This document shows positions 50,961 to 60,044 of a stretch of DNA of 64,000 bases, piece by piece. The stretch comes from CAMTUH01 sp947084935 (GTDB taxonomy: Bacteria; Pseudomonadota; Gammaproteobacteria; Coxiellales; Coxiellaceae). The notes beneath the pieces were generated by a model. It had not been told where the DNA came from. It did no database searches and saw nothing but the letters and a program-made list of their open reading frames with translations. Position numbers and translations under genes: made by a program. The stretch is taken from assembly GCA_947084935.1 (NCBI GenBank), contig CAMTUH010000001.1:1-64000 (forward strand). The letters are read 5' to 3'. Position 1 is the first letter of the stretch, and every line of letters starts with the position of its first letter.

Positions 50961-51698
50961 ATGGAAACAACTAAAAAATTGGCAATAAGCGTTTCTGCTT
51001 TATGCTGCCTCGCAACCGCTGCTTTTGCCGGTGGTCCTGAGGCGCCGATGATCGATATGAATGGAATTCATATCGGTTTGGGTTTTGGCTATAAATCGTA
51101 CAAATACGATTTGGATCACTATGACTATACTGGCGCTAACTTGTTAGACCGGAATGGGGCAGGTACGGTCACTAAATTTGGTCCGCTGGGTGAATTAGGT
51201 TATACCTACGCCGGTGATGACTGGATTGTTGGTTTAAAAGGCCAGTTTGAATTTGATGACGTTAGAAATGCAACGGGCCTCTCCGGGGTACTTGTTTCTA
51301 CGTCAGAAGTTAAACTGCGTTCACACTTAACCGCTATGCTGTTAGCCGGTCTTAAAGTGAATGAGGCGAATGCTGTTTACTTGGAAGCTGGCTATACTGC
51401 CATGTTTGTTCAGCAAGTACTTTCCCTTAACGCTGGTCCGGGAGCTGGAGGTCAACCTGTCAGTACTTCCTATACGCTTAACGGCGGTGTTGTTGGTATT
51501 GGTTGGAGACACTATTTTGAGAACAACGTTTTCGTTGATCTAAGCTATGACTTTGCGTTGTATGCTGATAAAAACATTAACCTAAATATACCAGCTAGTG
51601 GTGTTACTGTTGTTACAAACTACCAAGAAGTCGGTGGCGTGAGACAACTTCGAGTTAACGGTATAACCGCAACTGCGAATTACCTGTTCAACGTCTAA
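50961..51698 (+). CDS. P1-like outer-membrane porin
   Basis: The 245-residue protein starts METTKKLAISVSALCCLATA, a signal peptide cleaved after AFA near residue 23. Barrel strands follow, such as IHIGLGFGYKSYKYD, FGPLGELGYTYAGDDWIVGLKGQFEF and GVVGIGWRHYFENNVFVDLSYDF, and the end is ITATANYLFNV. It lies downstream of htpG, as I recall for the P1 (29-kDa) surface protein of Coxiella burnetii; that match is from memory. GGAG precedes the ATG. It has its own strong promoter and terminator, so it is a single-gene unit. Confidence 0.85.
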   Translation: METTKKLAISVSALCCLATAAFAGGPEAPMIDMNGIHIGLGFGYKSYKYDLDHYDYTGANLLDRNGAGTVTKFGPLGELGYTYAGDDWIVGLKGQFEFDDVRNATGLSGVLVSTSEVKLRSHLTAMLLAGLKVNEANAVYLEAGYTAMFVQQVLSLNAGPGAGGQPVSTSYTLNGGVVGIGWRHYFENNVFVDLSYDFALYADKNINLNIPASGVTVVTNYQEVGGVRQLRVNGITATANYLFNV

Positions 51699-51744
51699 AC
51701 GTTTAACAGTGTATAACCGTTTAAGTTAGTTGTTTCCTACAACG

Positions 51745-51776
51745 GTCCCCCTCCTGAAAAGGAGGGGGACTATTTT
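51745..51776 (+). terminator. Intrinsic terminator of the porin gene
   Basis: Ten-base arms GTCCCCCTCC and GGAGGGGGAC enclose a TGAAAA loop and are followed by TATTTTATT. It is the strongest terminator in the window. It lies between convergent genes, and folD transcription may also end near here. Confidence 0.85.
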
Positions 51777-51835
51777 ATTACTGTCATCCCGAGGAGCTTT
51801 GCGACGAGGTGACCTGCCCTTGCCTTGCGGGGGGC

Positions 51836-52693
51836 TCAAGATTCTTCTGACCAGTAACTGGCTTGTAACGTATTCTCCAATAACGTAGCAACCGTCATGG
51901 GTCCAACGCCACCCGGAACCGGGGTAATCCACGAGGCACGTTGTTTTGCGGTTTCGAAGTCAATATCACCGACGATTTTACCGTTGGTAAGTCGGCTGAA
52001 TCCGACGTCAACCACGACAGCACCCTCTTTGATCCATTCACTGCGTACCACGTCTCTTTTTCCCGTTGCGGCGATCAGTAAATCGGCTTGCTTGACGTGC
52101 TCAGAAAGATTTCGTGTGGCACTGTGGCAAACGGTCACGGTACACTGGGTTAATAATAATTCCAGTGCCATGGGACGGCCGACGATATTGGAGGCGCCGA
52201 TCACCACGGCATTCTTACCCACCAACTCGATATTATTTTCTTTCAATAAAGTGATGATGCCGAAGGGGGTGCATGGTCGCAAGGTTGGGCGTTTTTGGAC
52301 GAGTCGGCCCAAGTTATACGGGTGGAAGCCGTCCACGTCTTTTTTGGGGTGAATCCGTTCCAACAAATCGTCGGCCTGGATGTGTTTCGGTAGCGGCAGC
52401 TGTAATAAGATACCGTGGATATCCGGGTCTTGGTTACAGCGATCGATCACTTCGGCCAATTGAGCCTGGGTGATTGTCTCAGGCAGCCGGTGTATGGTGG
52501 AGCGAATTCCAACGGCTTCGCAGGCGCGGTGTTTGTTTTCCACGTAAGCGGCTGAGGCGGGATTATTGCCGACTAAGATGACCGTGAGCCCGGGGCTTGA
52601 TAAGCCTTGTTCCCTGCGCTTGGCAACGGCTTCTTTAACTCGTACTTTGATCTTTTCGCCGCAGGCACGACCGTCTAATATTTTTGCTACCAT
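51836..52693 (-). CDS. folD: Methylenetetrahydrofolate dehydrogenase/cyclohydrolase
   Basis: FolD interconverts one-carbon folates with NADP. The 285-residue protein has the catalytic Lys region SAAYVENKHRACEAVGI near 48-64, GILLQLPLPKHI near 95-106, the dinucleotide site VVIGASNIVGRPMA, and PVPGGVGPMTVATL near the C-terminus. It stands alone on the minus strand. Downstream, a GTCATCCCGAGGAGC sequence overlaps its end region. Confidence 0.96.
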   Translation of the reverse strand: MVAKILDGRACGEKIKVRVKEAVAKRREQGLSSPGLTVILVGNNPASAAYVENKHRACEAVGIRSTIHRLPETITQAQLAEVIDRCNQDPDIHGILLQLPLPKHIQADDLLERIHPKKDVDGFHPYNLGRLVQKRPTLRPCTPFGIITLLKENNIELVGKNAVVIGASNIVGRPMALELLLTQCTVTVCHSATRNLSEHVKQADLLIAATGKRDVVRSEWIKEGAVVVDVGFSRLTNGKIVGDIDFETAKQRASWITPVPGGVGPMTVATLLENTLQASYWSEES

Positions 52694-52870
52694 GATGCAA
52701 TTCCTACCGCTGTGTAACAGTCTTGTTACTTTAACATCGACCCTCGTTATAACCCATTAACATCATAGGATTATTATGGCTTGCCGGAAACACGTGCGGC
52801 AAGTTATTGTTTATTGCTATGTGCCAATCTTGTACACTATGGGGGCGCGTGTTCTACAAGATTGAGTTTG

Positions 52871-52940
52871 GGGTGTTATGCCGCGCAATGGCTCGTCGGG
52901 CTCCGCCCTCCTGCGCTTTATTTGCGCTTTATAACACCCA
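52871..52940. repeat. Palindromic repeat, family E copy 2, upstream of the RND operon
   Basis: Arms GGGTGTTAT and ATAACACCC at the two ends enclose a core with GCGCAATGGCTCGTCGGGC and TGCGCTTTATTTGCGCTT. The core equals the reverse complement of the core at 22356-22450 except for a few positions, while the arms are unrelated to that copy's arms. It ends about 30 bases before the transporter gene. Confidence 0.85.
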
Positions 52941-52972
52941 GCACTCAGTCAATTAAAATGCGGGTAATAATT

Positions 52973-54034
52973 ATGATGCACAAAACAATCGGTTATCTTG
53001 TCGCTGTTGTGATCATTGCGGGGGTGGGGTCGGGCTGGTATTTTTGGCAACACCAGTCGAATCCGTTGCCGCGCGCTCAGAATATGGCTGTTGCCGTGCA
53101 AGTGGCTAAAGCCGCGACCACCACGATTCCCAATCATTTAGAGGCCATGGGTACCTTGCAAGCCCAGCAATCCACCAACATCAGTGCCGACGTCGCTGGG
53201 AAAGTAACCGCGATTCTGTATCAACCGGGTAGCTTCGTAAAACAAGGAACACCGTTGATTCAGCTGGACGATCGAACCTATCGTTCGGACCTGGATTCAG
53301 CCAATGCGGCTTTGGCTTTAGCTAAAGTGACTTACGCACGCAATCAGTCTTTGGCGCAAGTGGGCGCTCAATCAAAACAAATTTTGGATCAATCTCAAGC
53401 GGATTATTTGCAAGCACAAGCCAAATTAAAAAGCGCTCAAACCTTATTGGAAGAAACCACAATTCGCGCGCCCTTCGATGGCTATGTGGGAGCAAAAACG
53501 GTGAACGCGGGTGATTACGTACAAGCCGGACAAACATTAACGGTTTTAGTGAACCGACAGCAATTACAAGCGAATTATCAATTTTCAGAAAAATACCTGC
53601 CGAAATTGAAATTGGGTCAAGCCGTCACGATCACGTTACCCAATCAACCGAAAAAAAATCGTCGTCACTATACCGGGACGGTGTCTTATATTGCACCGGA
53701 AGTAGATGCGAACACGCACAGCGTTGTTGTGCAAGCCGATGTGCCGAATCCCGATAACACGTTAGCGCCGGGGTTACTCGTTAAAATTGAGCAATCCACG
53801 GGCGTGAGTGAAACGGGGGTGGTTGTGCCGGAGTCGAGCATTGTTCCGACGATTACAGGATCTCAGGTATACCGTGTTGTGAATGGAAAAGCACAATCGG
53901 TGCCGGTACAAACGGGAGAAACTTTTGATAATCGGGTACAAATTCTCAGTGGGGTAAGACCTGGTGACGTGGTGATTGTTTCCGGCCAACAAATGGTAAA
54001 CGATGGAACCGTGGTTAATGAGATTCAGCCTTGA
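52973..54034 (+). CDS. RND efflux periplasmic adaptor (membrane fusion protein)
   Basis: The adaptor links an inner-membrane RND pump to an outer-membrane channel. From the ATG at 52973 it has 353 residues; ATG codons at 52958 and 52976 are alternatives. An N-terminal membrane anchor (IGYLVAVVIIAGVGSGWYFW) is followed by a lipoyl-like part with GKVTAILYQPGSFVKQGTPL. A coiled-coil hairpin follows near 110-160. The second lipoyl half reads IRAPFDGYVGAKTVNAGDYV and a barrel domain closes the protein. The outer-membrane partner is not nearby. It overlaps the pump gene by four bases. Confidence 0.9.
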   Translation: MMHKTIGYLVAVVIIAGVGSGWYFWQHQSNPLPRAQNMAVAVQVAKAATTTIPNHLEAMGTLQAQQSTNISADVAGKVTAILYQPGSFVKQGTPLIQLDDRTYRSDLDSANAALALAKVTYARNQSLAQVGAQSKQILDQSQADYLQAQAKLKSAQTLLEETTIRAPFDGYVGAKTVNAGDYVQAGQTLTVLVNRQQLQANYQFSEKYLPKLKLGQAVTITLPNQPKKNRRHYTGTVSYIAPEVDANTHSVVVQADVPNPDNTLAPGLLVKIEQSTGVSETGVVVPESSIVPTITGSQVYRVVNGKAQSVPVQTGETFDNRVQILSGVRPGDVVIVSGQQMVNDGTVVNEIQP

Positions 54035-57000
54035 AATTCACTGATTTTTGCATTCGACGCCCTGTTTTTACCGCCGTCTTAAGTTTGATTCTGGTGGTGG
54101 TGGGAATTATTGGGTTTATGCGCATTCCCGTGAGTGGATACCCCACTGTCAATCCTCCCATTATCAGCGTCGCCACGACTTACGCGGGTGCCAGCGCCAG
54201 CATTATTGAATCGCAAATCACGATCCCCATTGAAAACGATTTGGTTGGAATCAGCGGACTGGAAAGCATGCACTCCACCAGTCAGCAGGGATCCAGCCGA
54301 ATTATTTTGCAATTTAATTTGGATGTGAACGTGGACACCGCGGTGAATGACGTTCGTAACGCACTCGCGACTGTTTCTACGGAATTGCCAAAAGACACCG
54401 ATCCGCCCGTTATTCAAAAGCGGGACCCCAACAGTTTGCAAACGATGATTCTTACGCTGAGTGGTCCGAATTTGTCGCCCATGGCACTGACGGATTACGC
54501 GAACCGATATCTGGTTCCTCAGTTAGCGCAACAAATGGGTGTTTCTAACGTTGAGCTTTATAACGAACGCGATTACGCGATGAAAATTTTATTAGATCCT
54601 ACGAAAATGGCGGCGCACGGCGTCACGGTGAATGACCTCACACAAGTGTTGACCGATCAAAACGTCAATGTACCGAGCGGGCAAATCAAAAGTAAGGGTC
54701 GTTATTACAGCGTATTGAGTCAAGGGGAATTGACTAACGCCAATCAATTTCAGAATTTAGTAATCCGCGATGACAACGGTTATTTTCTGAGATTTGGTGA
54801 CGTCGCTAACATTAAAGTCGGTCCGGATAATACCGACAGTGTGATGCGTGTTAATGGCGAAACCGCTGTGGGTATTGGTGTTTATTCCGAAGCCACCGCT
54901 AATCCCATTAGCGTTGCGAAAGAAGTGCAACAGTCACTGCAAAAATTACAAAACAGCTTACCAGAAGGTATGAAGCTCAATGTCATTTGGAATAACACGA
55001 CTTATTTAAAAGCCTCTGTGGACACGGTTTATCACGACATGTTGTTTGCAGTGGTTTTGGTGGTGCTGGTTGTGCTGGCTTTTTTAGGATCCTGGCGTTC
55101 TACGCTGATTCCCAGCATGACCATTCCCATTTGTTTAATTGGCGTGTGTGCGTTGATTTATTTTCTGAGTTACAGCCTTAACGTATTTACTTTGCTGGCG
55201 TTGGTGTTGGCGATTGGGTTAGTCGTAGACGATGCGATTGTGGTTTTAGAAAACGTTTATCGCCACATGGAACAAGGGTTATCACCTTTTCAAGCCGCGC
55301 TGAAGGGCAGCCGGGAAATTGGTTTCGCCATTATTGCGATGACGCTGACGCTTGCGGCCGTGTATGCACCGATTGGTTTTACCACCGGAATGACGGGCAT
55401 TGTATTCCGGCAATTTGCATTTACATTGGCGTTGGCGGTGATTTTATCCGGATTTGTCGCATTAACCTTGTCACCGATGATGTGCGCGCGGTTTTTGAAA
55501 TTGCCGGGTACGAACACTAATCGTTGGAATTATCCTGCTTGGCTCGATCAAACATTTAAAAAACTCATGGATGGGTATCGACGCGTGTTGAAAGGCGTGT
55601 TGGGGCATCGAGGCTGGGTCGTCACGGCGTTGGTTGGGTTAGCGGCGCTGGGCGTTTTTTGTTTTACCTCATTGCCTTCGGTATTAACTCCGTCGGAAGA
55701 TATGGGGGCTTTTCTGATTAATATCACACCGCCGGCAAACGCCAGCTTTTCTTATTTAAACGAGTACAGCCAAAAAGTAGAAACGATGATACGTAAAATA
55801 CCCGGAGTGCAATCGGTATTAGCGATGGACGACATGGATCGCGGCGGTTTTGGCTTTGTGGTGTTAAAACCACGGAATAAACGGCTGCACAGCCAACAAC
55901 AGATTATGAAACAAGTGATGCAGCAATCGCGTGAAATTCCAGGAGCACAATTAGCGGCATTTAATATGAGTACGCTCGGCGGTGGGGGCCGCAGCGGTGA
56001 TTCGGTTCAGATGGTTCTCAGCACCGACGCCAGTTACGATGCGTTGCACACGATTGCAGAAAATTTTATGAATCAAACGAAAAGTTATCCGGGCATTTCC
56101 AGCAGCGATCAAGATTTACAAATGAACGACAAGCAATTTGTGGTGAAAGTGAAGAAAGATTTAGCGGCGGCATTAAACGTAAACGTTGGTGACATCACCA
56201 ATACATTGAAAACCATGCTCGGTGGTTCAGTCGTGACACAATTTAACTGGAACGCTCGGGATTACGATGTGTTGTTGCAAATACCACAAAAAGATTTAAA
56301 AACAGTAGACGTCATCAATCAGTTGTACGTACGCAGTACCACGGGGAACATGATTCCGTTGTCGAATTTGGCGCGCATTTCGCAAATCGTAGCGCCGCAG
56401 GAATTACCGCACGAAAATCGTTTGCGTGCCGATACGCTTCAGTTTCAGTTGGCACCCGGTGCGGCAATGGGAGACGTTATTCACTATTTACAAAATACCG
56501 CAAAGCAAACGTTGCCCGATGGCGTCCAGTTTACGTTTAAAGGTGTTGCTAAGCGATTATTGCAGTCACGCCACACCATGGCGGGCTCGTTTATTTTGGC
56601 GATTGTGTTTATTTATTTGGTACTGGCAGCTCAATTTGAGAGTTTTATCGATCCGTTTATTATTCTATTAACCGTGCCTTTTTCTATTGTGGGGGCGCTA
56701 TTTACCTTGAAGCTAACGGGCAACAGTATGAGTATTTATACCAACATCGGCTTTGTTACGTTGATCGGATTAATTGCGAAACACGGGATATTGATTACGG
56801 AATTCGCCAATCAAAAACGGCGTCAAGGAATGGCGTTGATCGACGCCATCGTTGAAGCGGCTGCAGTTCGTTTACGTCCCATATTAATGACCACGGCGGC
56901 GATGGTGATTGGCGCGCTCCCACTGGCTTTTGCGCACGGAGCCGGTGCCATCAGTCGCGAGCACATCGGTTGGGTTATTGTGGGCGGATTACTGTTTGGC

Positions 57001-57066
57001 ACGTTCTTTTCATTAATTGTGGTGCCGGTGGCGTATTCATTTTTTGGAAAATTTAAACGGAAATGA
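54031..57066 (+). CDS. RND multidrug efflux pump, inner-membrane component
   Basis: The 1011-residue protein is an AcrB/MexF-type proton antiporter. It starts at TTG overlapping the adaptor stop (TTGA). The layout is TM1, a periplasmic domain, TM2-7, a second periplasmic domain, and TM8-12. The proton-relay residues are intact: the double Asp in AIGLVVDDAIVVLENVYRH, and the Lys in GLIAKHGILITEFANQ. Substrates cannot be inferred. No regulator gene is adjacent. Confidence 0.93.
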   Translation: MKFTDFCIRRPVFTAVLSLILVVVGIIGFMRIPVSGYPTVNPPIISVATTYAGASASIIESQITIPIENDLVGISGLESMHSTSQQGSSRIILQFNLDVNVDTAVNDVRNALATVSTELPKDTDPPVIQKRDPNSLQTMILTLSGPNLSPMALTDYANRYLVPQLAQQMGVSNVELYNERDYAMKILLDPTKMAAHGVTVNDLTQVLTDQNVNVPSGQIKSKGRYYSVLSQGELTNANQFQNLVIRDDNGYFLRFGDVANIKVGPDNTDSVMRVNGETAVGIGVYSEATANPISVAKEVQQSLQKLQNSLPEGMKLNVIWNNTTYLKASVDTVYHDMLFAVVLVVLVVLAFLGSWRSTLIPSMTIPICLIGVCALIYFLSYSLNVFTLLALVLAIGLVVDDAIVVLENVYRHMEQGLSPFQAALKGSREIGFAIIAMTLTLAAVYAPIGFTTGMTGIVFRQFAFTLALAVILSGFVALTLSPMMCARFLKLPGTNTNRWNYPAWLDQTFKKLMDGYRRVLKGVLGHRGWVVTALVGLAALGVFCFTSLPSVLTPSEDMGAFLINITPPANASFSYLNEYSQKVETMIRKIPGVQSVLAMDDMDRGGFGFVVLKPRNKRLHSQQQIMKQVMQQSREIPGAQLAAFNMSTLGGGGRSGDSVQMVLSTDASYDALHTIAENFMNQTKSYPGISSSDQDLQMNDKQFVVKVKKDLAAALNVNVGDITNTLKTMLGGSVVTQFNWNARDYDVLLQIPQKDLKTVDVINQLYVRSTTGNMIPLSNLARISQIVAPQELPHENRLRADTLQFQLAPGAAMGDVIHYLQNTAKQTLPDGVQFTFKGVAKRLLQSRHTMAGSFILAIVFIYLVLAAQFESFIDPFIILLTVPFSIVGALFTLKLTGNSMSIYTNIGFVTLIGLIAKHGILITEFANQKRRQGMALIDAIVEAAAVRLRPILMTTAAMVIGALPLAFAHGAGAISREHIGWVIVGGLLFGTFFSLIVVPVAYSFFGKFKRK

Positions 57067-57068
57067 AG

Positions 57069-57097
57069 TTGTAACTTTCCCATTGCTTTTTTATAAT
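57069..57097 (+). promoter_or_regulatory. Promoter of the CoA-transferase gene
   Basis: TTGTAA (57069-57074) and a perfect TATAAT (57092-57097) are 17 bases apart. The start codon is about 29 bases downstream of the -10. This gives the following gene a promoter separate from the RND operon. Confidence 0.65.
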
Positions 57098-57125
57098 ACT
57101 TGCATTATTCAGCGTAAGGATGCGG

Positions 57126-58439
57126 ATGAACGTTGACACACTTTATCAAGAAAAATTAACCACGGCAGAAAATGCCATTTCCTATATTCCACCACAAGGC
57201 GTTATCTCGATGGGAAGGCGTGCTTCTACGCCGCCCGCATTGCTGACGGCGCTCGCAAAGCGTGCACGAGCAGGTGACATTAAGCATTTAAAAGTTTACT
57301 ACATACGTTGCGGTGACGTCGCCATCCAAACTATTTTCCAGGAAGATTTGCTGGAGGTGATACGTCCTTATTCTTCTATGCTGAGCAAAGCAGAAGTTGA
57401 GTTGGCTCAGAAAGGTTTTGAGAAAGGGAAAAAGTATATTCATTACGTACCTATTTCCTTTAGCCGATACCCAAAAGTCATTCAAGAAATAACGGAATTG
57501 GACGCCTTTTTAGTAACGGTTACGCCCATGGATAAATTCGGGTACTTTAATTTTGGAACGAATGGGGATTATTCTATTGAGTTGTCTCGTTACGCCAAGC
57601 GATTAATTGTCGAAGTTAACGAAAATATGCCGCGTACGGCGGGCGCTACGTTACTCCATGTTTCTGAAGTGGATCACATTGTGGAAAACCACGTTCCCCT
57701 TCCCGAGGAAAAATCGCGGGGCGCAACGGAACTGGACAAGCAAATTGGCCGATACATTACTTCATTAATTTCGGATGGCGCTACTATCCAAATGGGTATT
57801 GGTGGTGTGCCGAATGCGGTGTGTGAACAGTTAATGGGTCATAAAAATTTAGGCATTCATACGGAAGTGATCACTTCGGGGCTGGTGGATTTAATCAAGA
57901 TGGGAGTAGTGACGAACACGCAAAAAACACTGAATCCTTATGTGAGCGTTTTTACTTTTGCTACCGGTGATCGTGAACTTTATGATTTTCTGGATAACAA
58001 TTTTTCTATGGCTTGCTTGCCCGTTTCTTATGTGAACGAACCTACAGTCATCAGTCAAAACCGAAATATGGTTGCAGTAAATTCTTTTGTTGAAATTGAT
58101 TTTAGTGGACAAGTAAACGCAGAATTTATTGGTCATCAATTTTCTGGTGTGGGTGGTCAACTGGATTTTATGCGCGGTGCTTCTTACTCTGAAAATGGAA
58201 AATCTATTTTGGCCAGTTCTTCAACCGCTAAAAACGGTGAAGTTTCACGTATCGTCCCGAGGTTGTCTTCAATTGCCACTGATACTCGCTTGGATGTGGA
58301 TTACGTTGCAACCGAATACGGTTACTGCCAACTCATGGGAAAGTCAACCACGGAAAGAACAAAAGCATTAATCGAAATAGCGCACCCGAAATTTCGCGAG
58401 ACTTTGTATAATCAGGCCAAAAAAAATCATTTTATTTGA
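57126..58439 (+). CDS. Acetyl-CoA hydrolase / CoA-transferase family protein
   Basis: The family includes 4-hydroxybutyrate and acetate CoA-transferases. The 437-residue protein starts MNVDTLYQEKLTTAENAISY; AAGGA lies five bases before this ATG, and an ATG two codons earlier is less well placed. Conserved blocks are GATIQMGIGGVPNAVCEQL, HTEVITSGLVDL, and AVNSFVEIDFSGQVNAEFIG with the likely catalytic Glu. The donor and acceptor acids are unknown. It converges on the mltD-like gene with an eight-base overlap. Confidence 0.87.
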   Translation: MNVDTLYQEKLTTAENAISYIPPQGVISMGRRASTPPALLTALAKRARAGDIKHLKVYYIRCGDVAIQTIFQEDLLEVIRPYSSMLSKAEVELAQKGFEKGKKYIHYVPISFSRYPKVIQEITELDAFLVTVTPMDKFGYFNFGTNGDYSIELSRYAKRLIVEVNENMPRTAGATLLHVSEVDHIVENHVPLPEEKSRGATELDKQIGRYITSLISDGATIQMGIGGVPNAVCEQLMGHKNLGIHTEVITSGLVDLIKMGVVTNTQKTLNPYVSVFTFATGDRELYDFLDNNFSMACLPVSYVNEPTVISQNRNMVAVNSFVEIDFSGQVNAEFIGHQFSGVGGQLDFMRGASYSENGKSILASSSTAKNGEVSRIVPRLSSIATDTRLDVDYVATEYGYCQLMGKSTTERTKALIEIAHPKFRETLYNQAKKNHFI

Positions 58440-59592
58440 AAGTTTTTAGGTGTTTATCGCGAAACGTTTCGGCGTGTGCTTCTGGGACCAGTAAATTTTC
58501 GCCAATCACGATAATATTACTCTTTAGTTTGTTCAGATTGCGTATTTCACGGATGCTGGTGTGGTATCGGCTTGCCAGTAAGCTCAGCGAATCTCCCGAA
58601 CGCACGCGATGATACTCCCCTTGTGAGTAGTTGGTTGTGTGCGTGGGTCGCGCGTGCAAGTCGGCCAGATGAGCCGCTAGGGTATCGGCTTTCGCGACGG
58701 GCACTAAAATATGATACGTGCGGTTGGGCGCCGTTGTTTCGCGACGAAATCCGGGATTTAAATGCTTCATCGTTTTAGGAGAAGCGTCTGCCATTTTGGC
58801 CAGATGACTTAAGTTTACCTGCTTTTGGAGCGTGACCGTGGTGAAAAACGGTCGGTTTTCAACAGGAACTAAGTGCAAGCCGTACTGATTATGGTTTTTG
58901 ATAATATTCGCGAGCGCCAGCAGCTTGGGTACGTAAACTTTAGTTTCATAAGGCAGCGGAAGTGCCCAAAAGTCCGTCGCACGATGGTGGCGTTTGTTAT
59001 AATGAATGGCCGAAATAACCGTTCCTTCGCCCGCGTCGTAGGCCGCGATGGCCAGCAGCCAACTGTGAAAATAATCGTGTAGGTACTGCAAATAGTTCAG
59101 CGCAGCGTTGGTTGAGGCAACGACATCTCGGCGTCCGTCGTACCACCAATTGATCACCAGGCCGAATCCAGAAGCGGTTCCCGGCATAAACTGCCACAGC
59201 CCTACTGCTCCGCGTCGTGAATTTTGAAAGGGGCTGTAGTTGCTCTCGATCATGGGGAGGAGAGCAATAATGGCGGGCATCCCCCGTTTACGGGTTTGTT
59301 CCAGGACGTAATAAATGTAGGGCTTTGAGTTGCGCGTCAGCTCGATGAGGTAGTCTTGTTGTTTGCGAAACCAAAGGATTTGCTTTTTAACGTAGGAATT
59401 CTCGTTGTACTGCTCTTCGAGCGTGAGCTCACGACTGATCGCGGGCCACAGGTTATGACCGTTCGTGAAAAGGTCGCTGAAATGCCATGGTCGCTGCTTG
59501 GGTCCTTCAGCCGGCGTTGCAATGATAGGCATGCCGATGAGACAGGAAGCAAAGAGCACAACAGCAAATTTTTTGAGGATCCGCTTGCGCAT
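58432..59592 (-). CDS. mltD: Membrane-bound lytic murein transglycosylase, MltD type
   Basis: The enzyme cleaves peptidoglycan glycan strands. I chose the ATG giving MRKRILKKFAVVLFASCLIG, 386 residues with a signal segment cleaved near residue 28; there is no lipobox Cys at the usual position. The SLT domain has LLPMIESNYSPF with the catalytic Glu, then AVGLWQFMPGTASGFGL and AIAAYDAGEGTVISAI. One clear LysM lies at the C-terminus (YHRVRSGDSLSLLASRYH). Relatives often have two or more LysM. Confidence 0.92.
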   Translation of the reverse strand: MRKRILKKFAVVLFASCLIGMPIIATPAEGPKQRPWHFSDLFTNGHNLWPAISRELTLEEQYNENSYVKKQILWFRKQQDYLIELTRNSKPYIYYVLEQTRKRGMPAIIALLPMIESNYSPFQNSRRGAVGLWQFMPGTASGFGLVINWWYDGRRDVVASTNAALNYLQYLHDYFHSWLLAIAAYDAGEGTVISAIHYNKRHHRATDFWALPLPYETKVYVPKLLALANIIKNHNQYGLHLVPVENRPFFTTVTLQKQVNLSHLAKMADASPKTMKHLNPGFRRETTAPNRTYHILVPVAKADTLAAHLADLHARPTHTTNYSQGEYHRVRSGDSLSLLASRYHTSIREIRNLNKLKSNIIVIGENLLVPEAHAETFRDKHLKTFK

Positions 59593-59662
59593 CGAAGGGA
59601 TATTACGGGCAAATGGCTTAAGAATCAAGCCATGCTGTTCAATATTTGAACAGCATGGGTGT

Positions 59663-59927
59663 TGAAGTCTCCTGGCACACAGGCAGGCTTCTGGCACTCC
59701 TCGGCTTGCGCTGGCTTGGAATAAACAGGTCGCGAAATTCGACTTCCTGTCTCAGGGTCCGATCCCGTTTTCTTGCGTACTTCCCTGTACTCGTACAGTC
59801 GTTTTTCTATATGCACCCGGCCCGCCTTCCGTGGCGGGCGTTCGGGCGGGTACAAAGCTTCGCTTTGTACGGTTTCCGCCTCACCCTGCGGGTGCCAATG
59901 AAGCCTTCCTTTGTGCCAGGGGACTTC
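59663..59927. repeat. Long palindromic repeat, family D copy 2
   Basis: It starts GAAGTCTCCTGGCACACAGG and ends TTGTGCCAGGGGACTTC. The left half repeats that of the element at 35707 (CTTCTGGCACTCCTCGGC, then GGAATAAACAGGTCGCGAAA). The middle is longer, with GTACTCGTAC and GGCGGGCGTTCGGGCGGG stretches. The 452 bases from 59593 to 60044 contain no gene. Confidence 0.85.
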
Positions 59928-59938
59928 ATAATACTTTG

Positions 59939-59965
59939 CCAAAAACTTATTTGACGGAACACTAG
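59939..59965. repeat. Single arm fragment of family B
   Basis: CCAAAAACTTATTTGACGG matches one arm of the copy at 26384 in inverted orientation, without core or second arm. It directly follows the family D element. Confidence 0.55.
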
Positions 59966-60044
59966 CTCCTCGGGATGCATGATGACCCAGATATAGCTAT
60001 CATTGAGGGCGGGGATCGCTGAGGGATTTCCGAGGGATTTGCGA

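Noticed and set aside
52781..52972. N-terminal extension of the RND adaptor of 64 codons
   Set aside because: It translates a palindromic repeat; the membrane anchor starts at the chosen ATG.
59593..59954. Open frames of about 100 codons on both strands after the transglycosylase gene
   Set aside because: They coincide with the family D palindrome, whose inverted repeats give mirrored peptides.
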